Assembly (NCBI RefSeq): GCF_009903685.1
Contig: NZ_JAAABI010000001.1
Coordinates: forward strand, 930,001-994,000
Reading direction: 5' to 3'
Source of the DNA: Flagellimonas ochracea
Lineage (GTDB): Bacteria; Bacteroidota; Bacteroidia; Flavobacteriales; Flavobacteriaceae
Length of the DNA stretch: 64,000 nucleotides
Shown: one piece after another, positions 43,316-50,840 of the stretch
Layout: the number at the start of each line of letters is the position of its first letter
Position numbering within the stretch: the first letter of the stretch is position 1
The notes under the pieces: generated by a model
What the model saw: only the letters and a program-made list of their open reading frames with translations
The model's database searches: none
Told to the model about the DNA's origin: nothing
Position numbers and translations under genes: made by a program

Positions 43316-43609
43316 TTAAAGCGAAATTACACCTTCTACGTTGGAAACTTCCTTGTATTTGGCAATAACTTCGTCCGGGCTTTGTAAAAATACCGTGATA
43401 GAAATACTGGTATAAGTCCCTTTTTTGGATTTTTTTGATTCTATAACAGCCCCAATATTGTCAAATATATCGTTAATTTGATGAATACGTTTCTCATCGG
43501 TAGGTACAATAAATTTGTACAAGTAGTTGGAAGGCCAAGAAGTATTTTCTAGCAACTGCTCCCTGAGACGTGCATAAAATGCTTCTGTTTCATCCTTCTT
43601 CATTGACAT
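43316..43609 (-). CDS. DUF493 family protein
   Basis: 97 residues. The fold is ferredoxin-like, as in the YbeD/DUF493 family: FPSNYLYKF-like segment SNYLYKFIVPTDEKR, GTYTSISITVFLQSPDEVIAKYKEV at the end (split GTYTSISITVF and SPDEVIAKYKEV). Small ACT-like regulators of unknown ligand. ATG at 43609 or 43603. TATATTTG (43619-43626, minus strand) lies 9 nt upstream, so the leader would be very short. Divergent from the NadR-like ATPase gene. Confidence 0.85.
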   Translation of the reverse strand: MSMKKDETEAFYARLREQLLENTSWPSNYLYKFIVPTDEKRIHQINDIFDNIGAVIESKKSKKGTYTSISITVFLQSPDEVIAKYKEVSNVEGVISL

Positions 43610-43685
43610 TTTTTTTTACAAATATATGGGATAGTGGCCAATTTTTTTCCTTGGTCCTATTTCATTACTTTGTGTATCTAAATAG

Positions 43686-44255
43686 TTGGGATTGGGCAAA
43701 AATAAAGTAGTTATTACGGGAGCCCCCGGAACAGGAAAAACTTCCATTGTAAAAGGATTGGAAGATAAGGGATTCCATTGCTTTCATGAGATTATTCGAG
43801 ATATGACCTCCAAAGCAAAGACGGAAGGAAATCCCATGGATTTTGTATCCAACCCCTTGGTTTTTGTGGATGACACCCATCAATTCAACAAGGATTTGCT
43901 TTTTGGAAGGGCTGAACATTATAAACAATCACTGAAAACAGATGAACTCATCAGTTTTTTTGATAGAGGTATGCCAGATGTTCTCGCCTATATGGATTTT
44001 TTTGGCCAATCCTATGGCAATGAGTTTATTAAAGCTTGTAAGGAGCATCGTTATGATAAAATCTTCATTGTTCCACCTTGGAGGGAAATATATACTACTG
44101 ATGAAGAAAGGCTCGAAACCTTTGAAGAAGCAGAAAACATTCATAGTGCTTTGTTAAATACCTATATTCGATTTGGTTATACACCCATTGAGGTTCCAAA
44201 GGATTCAATTTCTCAGCGCATTGCTTTTATTTTGGAAACCGTTAACCCATTTTAG
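43686..44255 (+). CDS. AAA_28 (NadR/Ttd14-like) P-loop ATPase
   Basis: 189 residues. Walker A GAPGTGKTS near residues 12-20 (VVITGAPGTGKTSIVKGL), then HCFHEIIRD, FFDRGMPDVLAYM and IFIVPPWREIYTTDEERLETFEEA, the layout of the AAA_28 family, which resembles nucleotide kinases such as the NadR ribosylnicotinamide kinase. The phosphate acceptor is unknown. The start is TTG (43686 or 43692). Its stop overlaps the GTG start of recQ by one base, so they are translationally coupled. Confidence 0.85.
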   Translation: MGLGKNKVVITGAPGTGKTSIVKGLEDKGFHCFHEIIRDMTSKAKTEGNPMDFVSNPLVFVDDTHQFNKDLLFGRAEHYKQSLKTDELISFFDRGMPDVLAYMDFFGQSYGNEFIKACKEHRYDKIFIVPPWREIYTTDEERLETFEEAENIHSALLNTYIRFGYTPIEVPKDSISQRIAFILETVNPF

Positions 44256-46150
44256 TGCAAAAGGAGCCGAGAGCCATTTTAAACAAATATTGGGGCCATG
44301 AGGATTTCAGGGGGTCACAAAGGGCTATAATTGACTCGGTGGTTTCTGGTAAGGATGTATTGGCACTATTGCCCACCGGGGGTGGAAAATCTGTTTGTTA
44401 TCAAGTTCCTGCCTTGGCCATGGAGGGCATCTGTGTGGTAATCTCTCCTTTAGTGGCGCTTATACAAGATCAGGTGGCACAACTTAAAGATAAGGGCATA
44501 AAGGCCGTCGCCCTGACTGGCGGCATTCCCTTTGGAGAACTCAATGATTTGTTGGACAATTGTGTTTATGGCAATTATAAGTTGCTATATCTGTCGCCAG
44601 AGCGACTTCAACAATCCATGGTCCAAGAAAGACTCCAACAAATGAATGTAAACTTGGTCGCGGTGGATGAAGCCCATTGCATTTCTCAATGGGGAAACGA
44701 CTTTAGACCAGCTTATCTAGACTGCGCCAAGGTAAGAGAACTCATCCCTGATATTCCCATGATTGCACTTACCGCGACCGCCACCCCAAAAGTAGTGGAC
44801 GATATTGTTGAAAACCTAAAACTTCAAGAAGTTGAAATTTTCAAAGATTCCTTCTCAAGACCCAACATCATATTTAAAGTAAAGCATACGCAAGACAAGC
44901 ACTACCATGTAAAGAAGTATTTGACCAAGATTCCTGAAAGTTGCATTGTGTATGTCCGTTCAAGAAAACTAAGCGTTTCACTTGCTGGTTTTCTAAGCCA
45001 ACATAAATTCAATGCTGATTTTTTTCACGGGGGAGTTTCCAAGCAGGAAAAAAACGAAAAACTCAATCGTTGGCTGGTAGATAAAACCAGAGTGATGGTA
45101 GCTACCAGTGCATTTGGCATGGGAGTCGACAAACCTAATGTTCGCTTGGTGGTTCATTATCAAATTCCGGATAGCTTAGAGAGTTATTTTCAAGAAGCTG
45201 GAAGAGCCGGAAGGGACGGGAAGCCATCTACTGCTGTTATTTTGACCAACCATGAAGATGAGGAACGGGCAAAACAGCAATTTTTGTCAGCACTGCCTTC
45301 CGTTTCCTTTGTAAAGCAGCTTTACCTTAAGTTGTGCAATTATTTTCAAATTTCCTATGGCGAAACACCTTCAGTCACACTGCCATTCAAATTCAATGCC
45401 TTCTGCCAACAGTATGGGTTCAATCCTAATATGGCCTTGAATGCACTGCGTGTTTTAGATCAAAATTCAATTATTTCCCTTTCCGAACGCTACTCCGAAA
45501 AAGTAATGCTCAAGTTCGTAGCATCGAAAGGGGGTATTTTCCACTATTTGGAAAAGAGTAAAAAGTCAGCACCTATAATTAAAACCATCTTGCGTACCTA
45601 CGGTGGAATTACGGAGCATGAAACTAAAATCAATATACAGCTGCTATCAAAAAAGACGAATAAAAGCACAAAAGATTTAAAGAAGGTATTGAATCAGCTC
45701 CATCATGATGGAATAGCAGAATTTACGCATGAAACAAGTGACCTGGAAATAAGCTTTTTGGTACCAAGGGAAGATGACCGTACCATTAATCCGTTTGCTA
45801 AAAAAATAGACGGCCATAACAAGGTTAAGCATACCCATATGCAGGCTATGTTGGATTATCTGCATGTATCCAAAACCTGTAGAAGTGTTTATTTACTTCA
45901 ATATTTTGGTGAAAAAAATGCTGAAAACTGTGGCACTTGCGATATTTGTACCAGAAAGAAAAATCAGGTTGCCGACAAAAACCTAGACAAAAAGGTAATG
46001 GAACTTTTGAAAATTGGACCCTACACTTCCCGTGCTTTGGAAAAAATAACCGGAGCCAATGAGAATGCCCTATTAAAAACATTACAAAAATTGTTGGAGG
46101 ATGAACAAATCTTCCTAAATCATAAAAATGAGTATACCCTTAGCACATAA
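44255..46150 (+). CDS. recQ: RecQ-family ATP-dependent DNA helicase
   Basis: 631 residues. Superfamily 2 helicase motifs: LLPTGGGKSVCYQVPAL (K45), AVDEAHCISQWGNDFRPAY (DEAH box), ALTATAT, VATSAFGMGVDKPNVR and QEAGRAGRDG. The zinc cysteines are late, at 542, 559, 562 and 565, with a ~200-residue helical section before them, and a short winged-helix-like end follows. No HRDC domain is seen. This is the shorter RecQ type common in Bacteroidota. It unwinds DNA in 3'-5' direction in recombination and fork repair. Start GTG; fmt overlaps its end by 23 bp. Confidence 0.93.
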   Translation: MQKEPRAILNKYWGHEDFRGSQRAIIDSVVSGKDVLALLPTGGGKSVCYQVPALAMEGICVVISPLVALIQDQVAQLKDKGIKAVALTGGIPFGELNDLLDNCVYGNYKLLYLSPERLQQSMVQERLQQMNVNLVAVDEAHCISQWGNDFRPAYLDCAKVRELIPDIPMIALTATATPKVVDDIVENLKLQEVEIFKDSFSRPNIIFKVKHTQDKHYHVKKYLTKIPESCIVYVRSRKLSVSLAGFLSQHKFNADFFHGGVSKQEKNEKLNRWLVDKTRVMVATSAFGMGVDKPNVRLVVHYQIPDSLESYFQEAGRAGRDGKPSTAVILTNHEDEERAKQQFLSALPSVSFVKQLYLKLCNYFQISYGETPSVTLPFKFNAFCQQYGFNPNMALNALRVLDQNSIISLSERYSEKVMLKFVASKGGIFHYLEKSKKSAPIIKTILRTYGGITEHETKINIQLLSKKTNKSTKDLKKVLNQLHHDGIAEFTHETSDLEISFLVPREDDRTINPFAKKIDGHNKVKHTHMQAMLDYLHVSKTCRSVYLLQYFGEKNAENCGTCDICTRKKNQVADKNLDKKVMELLKIGPYTSRALEKITGANENALLKTLQKLLEDEQIFLNHKNEYTLST

Positions 46151-47093
46151 ACCTCTCAGAATTGTATTCATGGGCACGCCCGAATTTGCTGTGGCAAGTT
46201 TAAAAAAACTCTTCGATGCGGGTTTTGATATTGTGGGAGTAATAACAGCACCAGACAAACCAGCTGGAAGAGGAAGAAAACTAAATACTTCAGCGGTAAA
46301 GGAATTTGCAATGCAACATGATTTAAAGGTGCTACAGCCCACAAACTTGAAGAATGAAGATTTTTTAAAAGAGCTGAAGGCCTTAAAAGCCGATTTGCAA
46401 GTAGTAGTGGCCTTTAGGATGTTGCCCAAAGTGGTGTGGACTATGCCCAAGCATGGCACATTCAATCTACATGCCTCCCTCCTGCCCCAATACCGTGGAG
46501 CCGCGCCCATCAATTGGGCCATAATAAATGGTGAGACAGAAACTGGTGCCACAACTTTTTTTATTGATGAAAAAATAGATACAGGGAGCATTATCCTTCA
46601 GGAAAAATGTGAAATTACTCTTGAGGACAATGCTGGTACGCTACATGACCGATTGATGGACCTTGGCGCTCAATTGGTGGTCGAAACCTGTAGGCAAATT
46701 GAAAATGGCACCGTGCAAAGCACATCTCAAAAACAGGTTAAGGATGCAAAGCCTGCACCTAAAATACATAAGGACACCTGTAAAATAGATTGGACCATGC
46801 CGATGCATAAAATCCATGACCTTATTCGAGGGCTAAGTCCCTACCCCACTGCATGGACCATTTTACAAAACGGAGACAACGAGGAAAACATAAAAATATA
46901 CAGCTCCAAAATGGAGGCTGAATCACATACATATCCATGCGGGAAATTATTTGCAAGCAAAAAAACATTGAAGGTAGCTGTGGATGGAGGGTATTTATAC
47001 CTGTTGGAAATACAAATGCCGGGAAAGCGAAAAATGGATATTGACGAAGTTTTGAACGGACTAAAGTTGGACAAAAGTGCTCATCTTCGCTAA
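46128..47093 (+). CDS. fmt: Methionyl-tRNA formyltransferase
   Basis: 321 residues, full length. It formylates Met-tRNAi with 10-formyltetrahydrofolate for translation initiation. N-terminal FMGTPEFAVASLKKLF, the folate/catalytic motif FNLHASLLPQYRGAAPINWA (HxSLLPxxRG with Asn and His), and the Asp in ETGATTFFIDEKIDTG are intact. The C-terminal OB-like domain binds tRNA. It overlaps recQ by 23 bp. The operon appears to end here. Confidence 0.95.
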   Translation: MSIPLAHKPLRIVFMGTPEFAVASLKKLFDAGFDIVGVITAPDKPAGRGRKLNTSAVKEFAMQHDLKVLQPTNLKNEDFLKELKALKADLQVVVAFRMLPKVVWTMPKHGTFNLHASLLPQYRGAAPINWAIINGETETGATTFFIDEKIDTGSIILQEKCEITLEDNAGTLHDRLMDLGAQLVVETCRQIENGTVQSTSQKQVKDAKPAPKIHKDTCKIDWTMPMHKIHDLIRGLSPYPTAWTILQNGDNEENIKIYSSKMEAESHTYPCGKLFASKKTLKVAVDGGYLYLLEIQMPGKRKMDIDEVLNGLKLDKSAHLR

Positions 47094-47141
47094 ACCCTTG
47101 CTATGATTGGGCTGGCTGAATTTCGTCTTTTTGGTGTCACT

Positions 47142-47170
47142 TTATCAACAAACGTTTCAAGTTATCAACA
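47142..47170 (+). repeat. Two TTATCAACA repeats upstream of hup
   Basis: TTATCAACA at 47142-47150 and 47162-47170, 20 bp apart in direct orientation. One base differs from the DnaA-box consensus TTATNCACA. A third copy (reverse strand) lies at 60568-60576 upstream of dnaN. They could be DnaA-box variants or another regulator's site. Confidence 0.3.
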
Positions 47171-47196
47171 AAAAGTCCTATTTCCCTTGGTTTCAC

Positions 47197-47226
47197 TTGC
47201 GTTAAACCCAAATCCGTATAAATTTG
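47197..47226 (+). promoter_or_regulatory. Promoter of the HU gene
   Basis: TTG (47197-47199), 19-bp spacer, TAAATTTG (47219-47226). Full match to the Bacteroidota consensus. The leader to ATG 47271 is about 40 nt and AT-rich. Confidence 0.7.
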
Positions 47227-47270
47227 TTGAGCATTAAAATTATTTTAACAACAATTAATTTAATTCCATT

Positions 47271-47543
47271 ATGAACAAAACAGAATTAATCGATGCTATG
47301 GCAGCTGATGCTGGCATCACTAAGGCAGCCGCCAAAAAGGCATTGGAATCTTTCTTGGGCAATGTAGAGGGATCTCTTAAAAAAGGAAACAGGGTTTCTT
47401 TGGTAGGATTCGGTTCTTGGTCCGTATCCAGAAGAAACGCCAGAGAGGGTAGAAATCCGCAAACCGGCCAAACCATTAAGATTGCAGCTAAGAATGTTGT
47501 AAAGTTCAAAGCTGGAGCAGAATTGAGCAAAGCAGTAAACTAG
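47271..47543 (+). CDS. hup: HU-family DNA-binding protein
   Basis: 90 residues, the usual HU length. N-terminal helices MNKTELIDAMAADAGITKAA, then the DNA-gripping beta arm VSLVGFGSWSVSRRNAREGRNPQTG with the Pro at its tip, and KIAAKNVVKFKAG. It bends and compacts DNA in the nucleoid as a dimer. It has its own strong promoter (47197-47226) and terminator (47566-47600), consistent with high monocistronic expression. Confidence 0.95.
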   Translation: MNKTELIDAMAADAGITKAAAKKALESFLGNVEGSLKKGNRVSLVGFGSWSVSRRNAREGRNPQTGQTIKIAAKNVVKFKAGAELSKAVN

Positions 47544-47565
47544 TTCAATTTGGTTTAAGATATAT

Positions 47566-47600
47566 AAAGAGGGCATCTCAAAAGGGATGCTCTTTTTTTT
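47566..47600 (+). terminator. Terminator of hup
   Basis: AAGAG plus CATC pair with GATG plus CTCTT (two-base GG bulge), followed by eight T residues. Confidence 0.85.
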
Positions 47601-47669
47601 GACCTGTCTTGAAGGTGTTTTGTATTTATCGTAGATTATGTTACATTTAGAAACAAGAATCTTTTTAAG

Positions 47670-48230
47670 ATGGTGAGCTACGAGCCTAAGAAGGGTAAAT
47701 TACTTGTTGCCGAACCTACATTGACAGGAGATGTTTCTTTCAACCGGTCTGTGGTGTTGTTGGCCGAACACAACCAAGAAGGTTCCGTGGGTTTTATTTT
47801 AAATAAACCCTTGGACTATACCATTTGCGACCTGATTTCTGAAATAACCATACCTTTTAAGGTGTTCAATGGGGGGCCCGTTGAGCAGGACAATCTCTAT
47901 TTCATCCATAAGGTACCCCATCTTATTGATGATAGCATTGAAATTTCGGATGGTATTTTTTGGGGCGGTAATTTTGAAAAAACCGTGGAGCTCATCAACA
48001 ATAAAACCATTACCGAGCAAGACATACGGTTCTTTTTGGGATACTCCGGTTGGGGATCACAGCAGTTGGACCAGGAACTTATGTCCAAATCTTGGGTGGT
48101 TGTGCAAAATGAATATGAAAGCAATATCCTCAAAAAAGCTTCCAATGCGTTTTGGAAGGAAAAGATGATTGAATTGGGAGGAGACTATCTATTATGGTCC
48201 AACGCTCCCGAGAACCCAGCCCTCAATTGA
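47670..48230 (+). CDS. YqgE/AlgH family protein
   Basis: 186 residues, soluble. Signature KGKLLVAEPTLTGDVSFNRS, GSVGFILNKPLD and FLGYSGWGSQQLDQEL match YqgE/AlgH, a widely conserved family of unknown biochemical function (AlgH was linked to alginate regulation in Pseudomonas). It converges on the aminotransferase gene with 5 bp between stops. Single gene with ATG start. Confidence 0.92.
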   Translation: MVSYEPKKGKLLVAEPTLTGDVSFNRSVVLLAEHNQEGSVGFILNKPLDYTICDLISEITIPFKVFNGGPVEQDNLYFIHKVPHLIDDSIEISDGIFWGGNFEKTVELINNKTITEQDIRFFLGYSGWGSQQLDQELMSKSWVVVQNEYESNILKKASNAFWKEKMIELGGDYLLWSNAPENPALN

Positions 48231-48235
48231 TTCAA

Positions 48236-49081
48236 CTAGCCCAATCGGGCATGGGCATTTAGTCTTCCCAACAGGTTTTTACCAACTTTATTCCCATACT
48301 GCTTTTTCCTGTATCGAGTAATCGGTCGTAGTCCCAAAACACTATTGGTGATGAAAAGTTCATCCGCTTTTTGCAGTTCGAAAGGGGATATGGAACTCTC
48401 TTGAAGCTCAAACTCCTCGGTTTTGGATATGATTTCAATTAATTTTTTACGGATAATACCATCCAAACATCCATCGGACAGTGGTGGAGTTTTAATCTTT
48501 TTGTCGGTGACCAAAAACAAGTTGCCATTGATGGCCTCGACCACTTGCTTGTCGGTGTTTATCAAAAGACAATTGTTATAACCATTTTCTTCGGCGTATA
48601 CGCTCGCTACCACATTCAATATTTTATTCGTGGTCTTTAGGTTGGATAACATATCCTTATTTATGTAGTAATCCTTGAACAGCTCCACTTCATAAGGGTC
48701 TTCAGAAATTATGTAGAAGGGAGATTCCAATTCGTGGCATTCCATTGTGTAGGACACGTCATTGGTCAGAGGTTGGTACAGACCCCCATCTTTTCGAAAA
48801 ACCGTTATACGTAATCTTGCCGAACCACGGGTCAAATTATTGGCTTCAATGGTTTTTTTGATTTCCTCCTCCAGGAACTCCAACGTAAACGCCATGGGTA
48901 TTTCCATGCGTAAAATACGCATTGAAGCCATTAGCCTAAAATAGTGGTCTTCCCAGAAAAAAAGCTTTCCATTTGCACAGCGAACAGTTTCAAAAAGGGC
49001 ATCACCAAACTTTAGCCCCCGATTGTCATAATTTAAAATCGCTGTTTCATCTCCTAGTAATGTCCCATCAAAATTGACCAT
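48236..49081 (-). CDS. Class IV PLP aminotransferase
   Basis: 281 residues, fold type IV PLP enzyme, full length. PLP-binding Lys149 in NLKTTNKILNVVAS, N-terminal NRGLKFGDALFETVR, and the phosphate/substrate loop LSDGCLDGIIRKKLIEI. Members include branched-chain aminotransferase, D-amino acid transaminase and 4-amino-4-deoxychorismate lyase (PabC). The short length and RGLKFGDALFET start fit PabC or a related lyase best, but this is not certain. TATCTTTG (49110-49117, minus strand) with TTG 16 bp further is a likely promoter. Confidence 0.85.
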   Translation of the reverse strand: MVNFDGTLLGDETAILNYDNRGLKFGDALFETVRCANGKLFFWEDHYFRLMASMRILRMEIPMAFTLEFLEEEIKKTIEANNLTRGSARLRITVFRKDGGLYQPLTNDVSYTMECHELESPFYIISEDPYEVELFKDYYINKDMLSNLKTTNKILNVVASVYAEENGYNNCLLINTDKQVVEAINGNLFLVTDKKIKTPPLSDGCLDGIIRKKLIEIISKTEEFELQESSISPFELQKADELFITNSVLGLRPITRYRKKQYGNKVGKNLLGRLNAHARLG

Positions 49082-49136
49082 AAAAAAAGTCCCGATTTTT
49101 TACCAGGACCAAAGATACGTTTTAGCTTCTATACAA

Positions 49137-49520
49137 TTATTTTGAACCCAAAACCTGTTTTAGGTCGGAAATTTGGTTTTCCCACAACATCTTGGCTTCA
49201 TCGACTTCATCTTCCTCCGCAAAATCGGTGATAAAAAGAGACACATCCTTTGTGATTTCATCCACAATGATACGCATTTCAAAAAAAGAGTCGTCCTCAT
49301 TTTCCTCCCAAGCAAATTTTACAAACTCATCACTCTTTCGTTTTAACAATTTTGCCTGTTCCTCAGAACCGTCCCAAATAAAGGTAAACATCTCACCCCT
49401 GGAATTTACATTGTCCGCGTACCATTCCGAAAGTCCTGAAGGTGTTGAAATATATTGGTAAAGCAACTGTGGAGATGCCTGTATCACAAACTCAATCTGA
49501 AATTTTGTCTTATCACTCAT
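49137..49520 (-). CDS. START-like/SRPBCC domain protein
   Basis: 127 residues of one helix-grip domain: KFQIEFVIQASPQLLYQYIS, then PSGLSEWYADNVNSRGEMFTF and a long C-terminal helix (EEDEVDEAKMLWENQISDLKQVL). Matches the Bacteroidota START-like family related to AHSA1. It is acidic and cytoplasmic. The ligand is unknown. 56 bp upstream of the aminotransferase gene, same strand, and possibly cotranscribed. Confidence 0.85.
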   Translation of the reverse strand: MSDKTKFQIEFVIQASPQLLYQYISTPSGLSEWYADNVNSRGEMFTFIWDGSEEQAKLLKRKSDEFVKFAWEENEDDSFFEMRIIVDEITKDVSLFITDFAEEDEVDEAKMLWENQISDLKQVLGSK

Positions 49521-49607
49521 TATGCCGCTCGGTTAATCCTTTCTAAATACTGATATAATCCGGGAAGATAAAAAAATAAATATCAAATAATAAAATAAAA
49601 GGGATTT

Positions 49608-49637
49608 TTGATTAGGGAAAATTAAACTTTATATTTG
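49608..49637 (+). promoter_or_regulatory. Promoter of tRNA-Met
   Basis: TTG (49608-49610), 19-bp spacer, TATATTTG (49630-49637), 20 bp before the mature 5' end. Confidence 0.75.
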
Positions 49638-49657
49638 CACCCGCTTAAACAAATCAT

Positions 49658-49731
49658 GGCGAGGTAGCTCAGGCGGTTAGAGCGCAGGATTCATAACCCT
49701 GAGGTCGGGAGTTCAAGTCTCCCTCTCGCTA
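49658..49731 (+). tRNA. tRNA-Met (anticodon CAT)
   Basis: Cloverleaf: acceptor GGCGAGG/TCTCGCT, D arm GCTC/GAGC, anticodon loop TTCATAA (CAT), T arm GGGAG-TTCAAGT-CTCCC, discriminator A. CCA is not encoded. The top of the anticodon stem has an A-C opposition (31-39). It pairs fully at 1-72 (G-U), so it is not an initiator tRNA. A lysidine-modified tRNA-Ile2 has the same anticodon and cannot be excluded. Confidence 0.9.
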
Positions 49732-49732
49732 C

Positions 49733-49764
49733 AACCAAAGCCCGATTTTTGTCGGGCTTTGGTT
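49733..49764 (+). terminator. Terminator of tRNA-Met
   Basis: Perfect 13-bp stem AACCAAAGCCCGA / TCGGGCTTTGGTT with a 6-nt loop, starting 2 bp after the tRNA. Confidence 0.85.
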
Positions 49765-49892
49765 CATCATAATTTTGACCAAGCTTCGTTTTATAGTTTC
49801 CAATGCTTTTGTACCATTTGTAAAACAGGGCAAGCTTTACCGAAAAATGCCGTGATCTTAATTTTGCAGCTTCAAATACGACTTTTTAAAAA

Positions 49893-50789
49893 TCACTTCT
49901 TGTAATGAGATAAAATTTCTGCAAAAGAAATTTTATAAATATTGGTATCGACACTTGCCAGACTATCGCTGCTTGAATAGTACAAATACTCCAGATTCTT
50001 GGTCAAGAAAGGATAAAGGTCACTTCCCGAGGTGTTCAACTCTTTAATATTTTGCGGAGTAGACCAGGCTCCTTGATTTTTAAAACTGATGTACAAGTCC
50101 CCATAAGATGAAATATTCTCATTGCGTTGAGAGGATTCAAAAATGATAAGGTCTCCATCCTCGCTAATTTCCAGATTCCACTCTCCTGTGCTAGAATTCA
50201 ATCTCGCTCCCATGTTTTCAGGCGATACAAATTCATCCTCATGAAAAGCACTGCTGTACAAATCTCCCTGTCCATAACCCCCAGGTCGGTCAGAAGCAAA
50301 ATATAGATTTCCCACCTTGTCAGTTCTAGGGCTATATTCAGTGTGCTTTGAATTAATCGGTTCTGGAAGTCTTGTCGGAATGCTCCATTCCCCGTTATCC
50401 TTTTTATTGACTTTCCAAATGTCCGCAGAGGACACTTTACCATCAAATGGTCTATTGGAAATAAAATAGAGTGTGCGGTCGTTGTCCGCCAAATGAGGAT
50501 CGCTATCGTCAAACTTACCAGAAAATGAAGCTACCTTAGGCTCACTCCAAGCCCCATCTATCCTTTTTGATTGATATATGGTGCTTTTTGTACCACTTTG
50601 TCCCCATTTCCCATCACTTCTGACAAAATAAAATTCGTCCTCGGATGCATTCATGGTAATTCCATACTCCACAGTATCGGTAGCGATAAACTTCAATTTA
50701 TCCAAGTGCTCCTCTTTTGTGTCGTTACATCCCATCAGCAATAAGAAAAAAAATCCTATAGTAAATCCAAAGTCACCTTTGATATCCAT
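49893..50789 (-). CDS. PD40 beta-propeller lipoprotein
   Basis: 298 residues. Signal peptide with lipobox LLMGC (Cys near residue 21). Repeats of the WD40-like PD40 type: FDDSDPHLADNDRTLYFISNRP, TEYSPRTDKVGNLYFASDRPGG (here cut to YSPRTDKVGNLYFASDRPG) and SDLYPFLTKNLEYLYYSSS. Such propellers occur in TolB-like and OmpA-linked envelope proteins. Probably periplasmic or outer-membrane, binding protein or glycan; no catalytic motif is seen. It follows acs by 51 bp on the same strand but is likely a separate function. Confidence 0.85.
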   Translation of the reverse strand: MDIKGDFGFTIGFFFLLLMGCNDTKEEHLDKLKFIATDTVEYGITMNASEDEFYFVRSDGKWGQSGTKSTIYQSKRIDGAWSEPKVASFSGKFDDSDPHLADNDRTLYFISNRPFDGKVSSADIWKVNKKDNGEWSIPTRLPEPINSKHTEYSPRTDKVGNLYFASDRPGGYGQGDLYSSAFHEDEFVSPENMGARLNSSTGEWNLEISEDGDLIIFESSQRNENISSYGDLYISFKNQGAWSTPQNIKELNTSGSDLYPFLTKNLEYLYYSSSDSLASVDTNIYKISFAEILSHYKK

Positions 50790-50840
50790 TAAACCATCTT
50801 AAAAAGTTTCATTGTGTTAGTCGCAATGCTATTGTTCTTG

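Noticed and set aside
47271..47543. hup as part of a mobile element or defence locus.
   Set aside because: Normal HU length, own promoter and terminator, and core neighbours fmt and yqgE.
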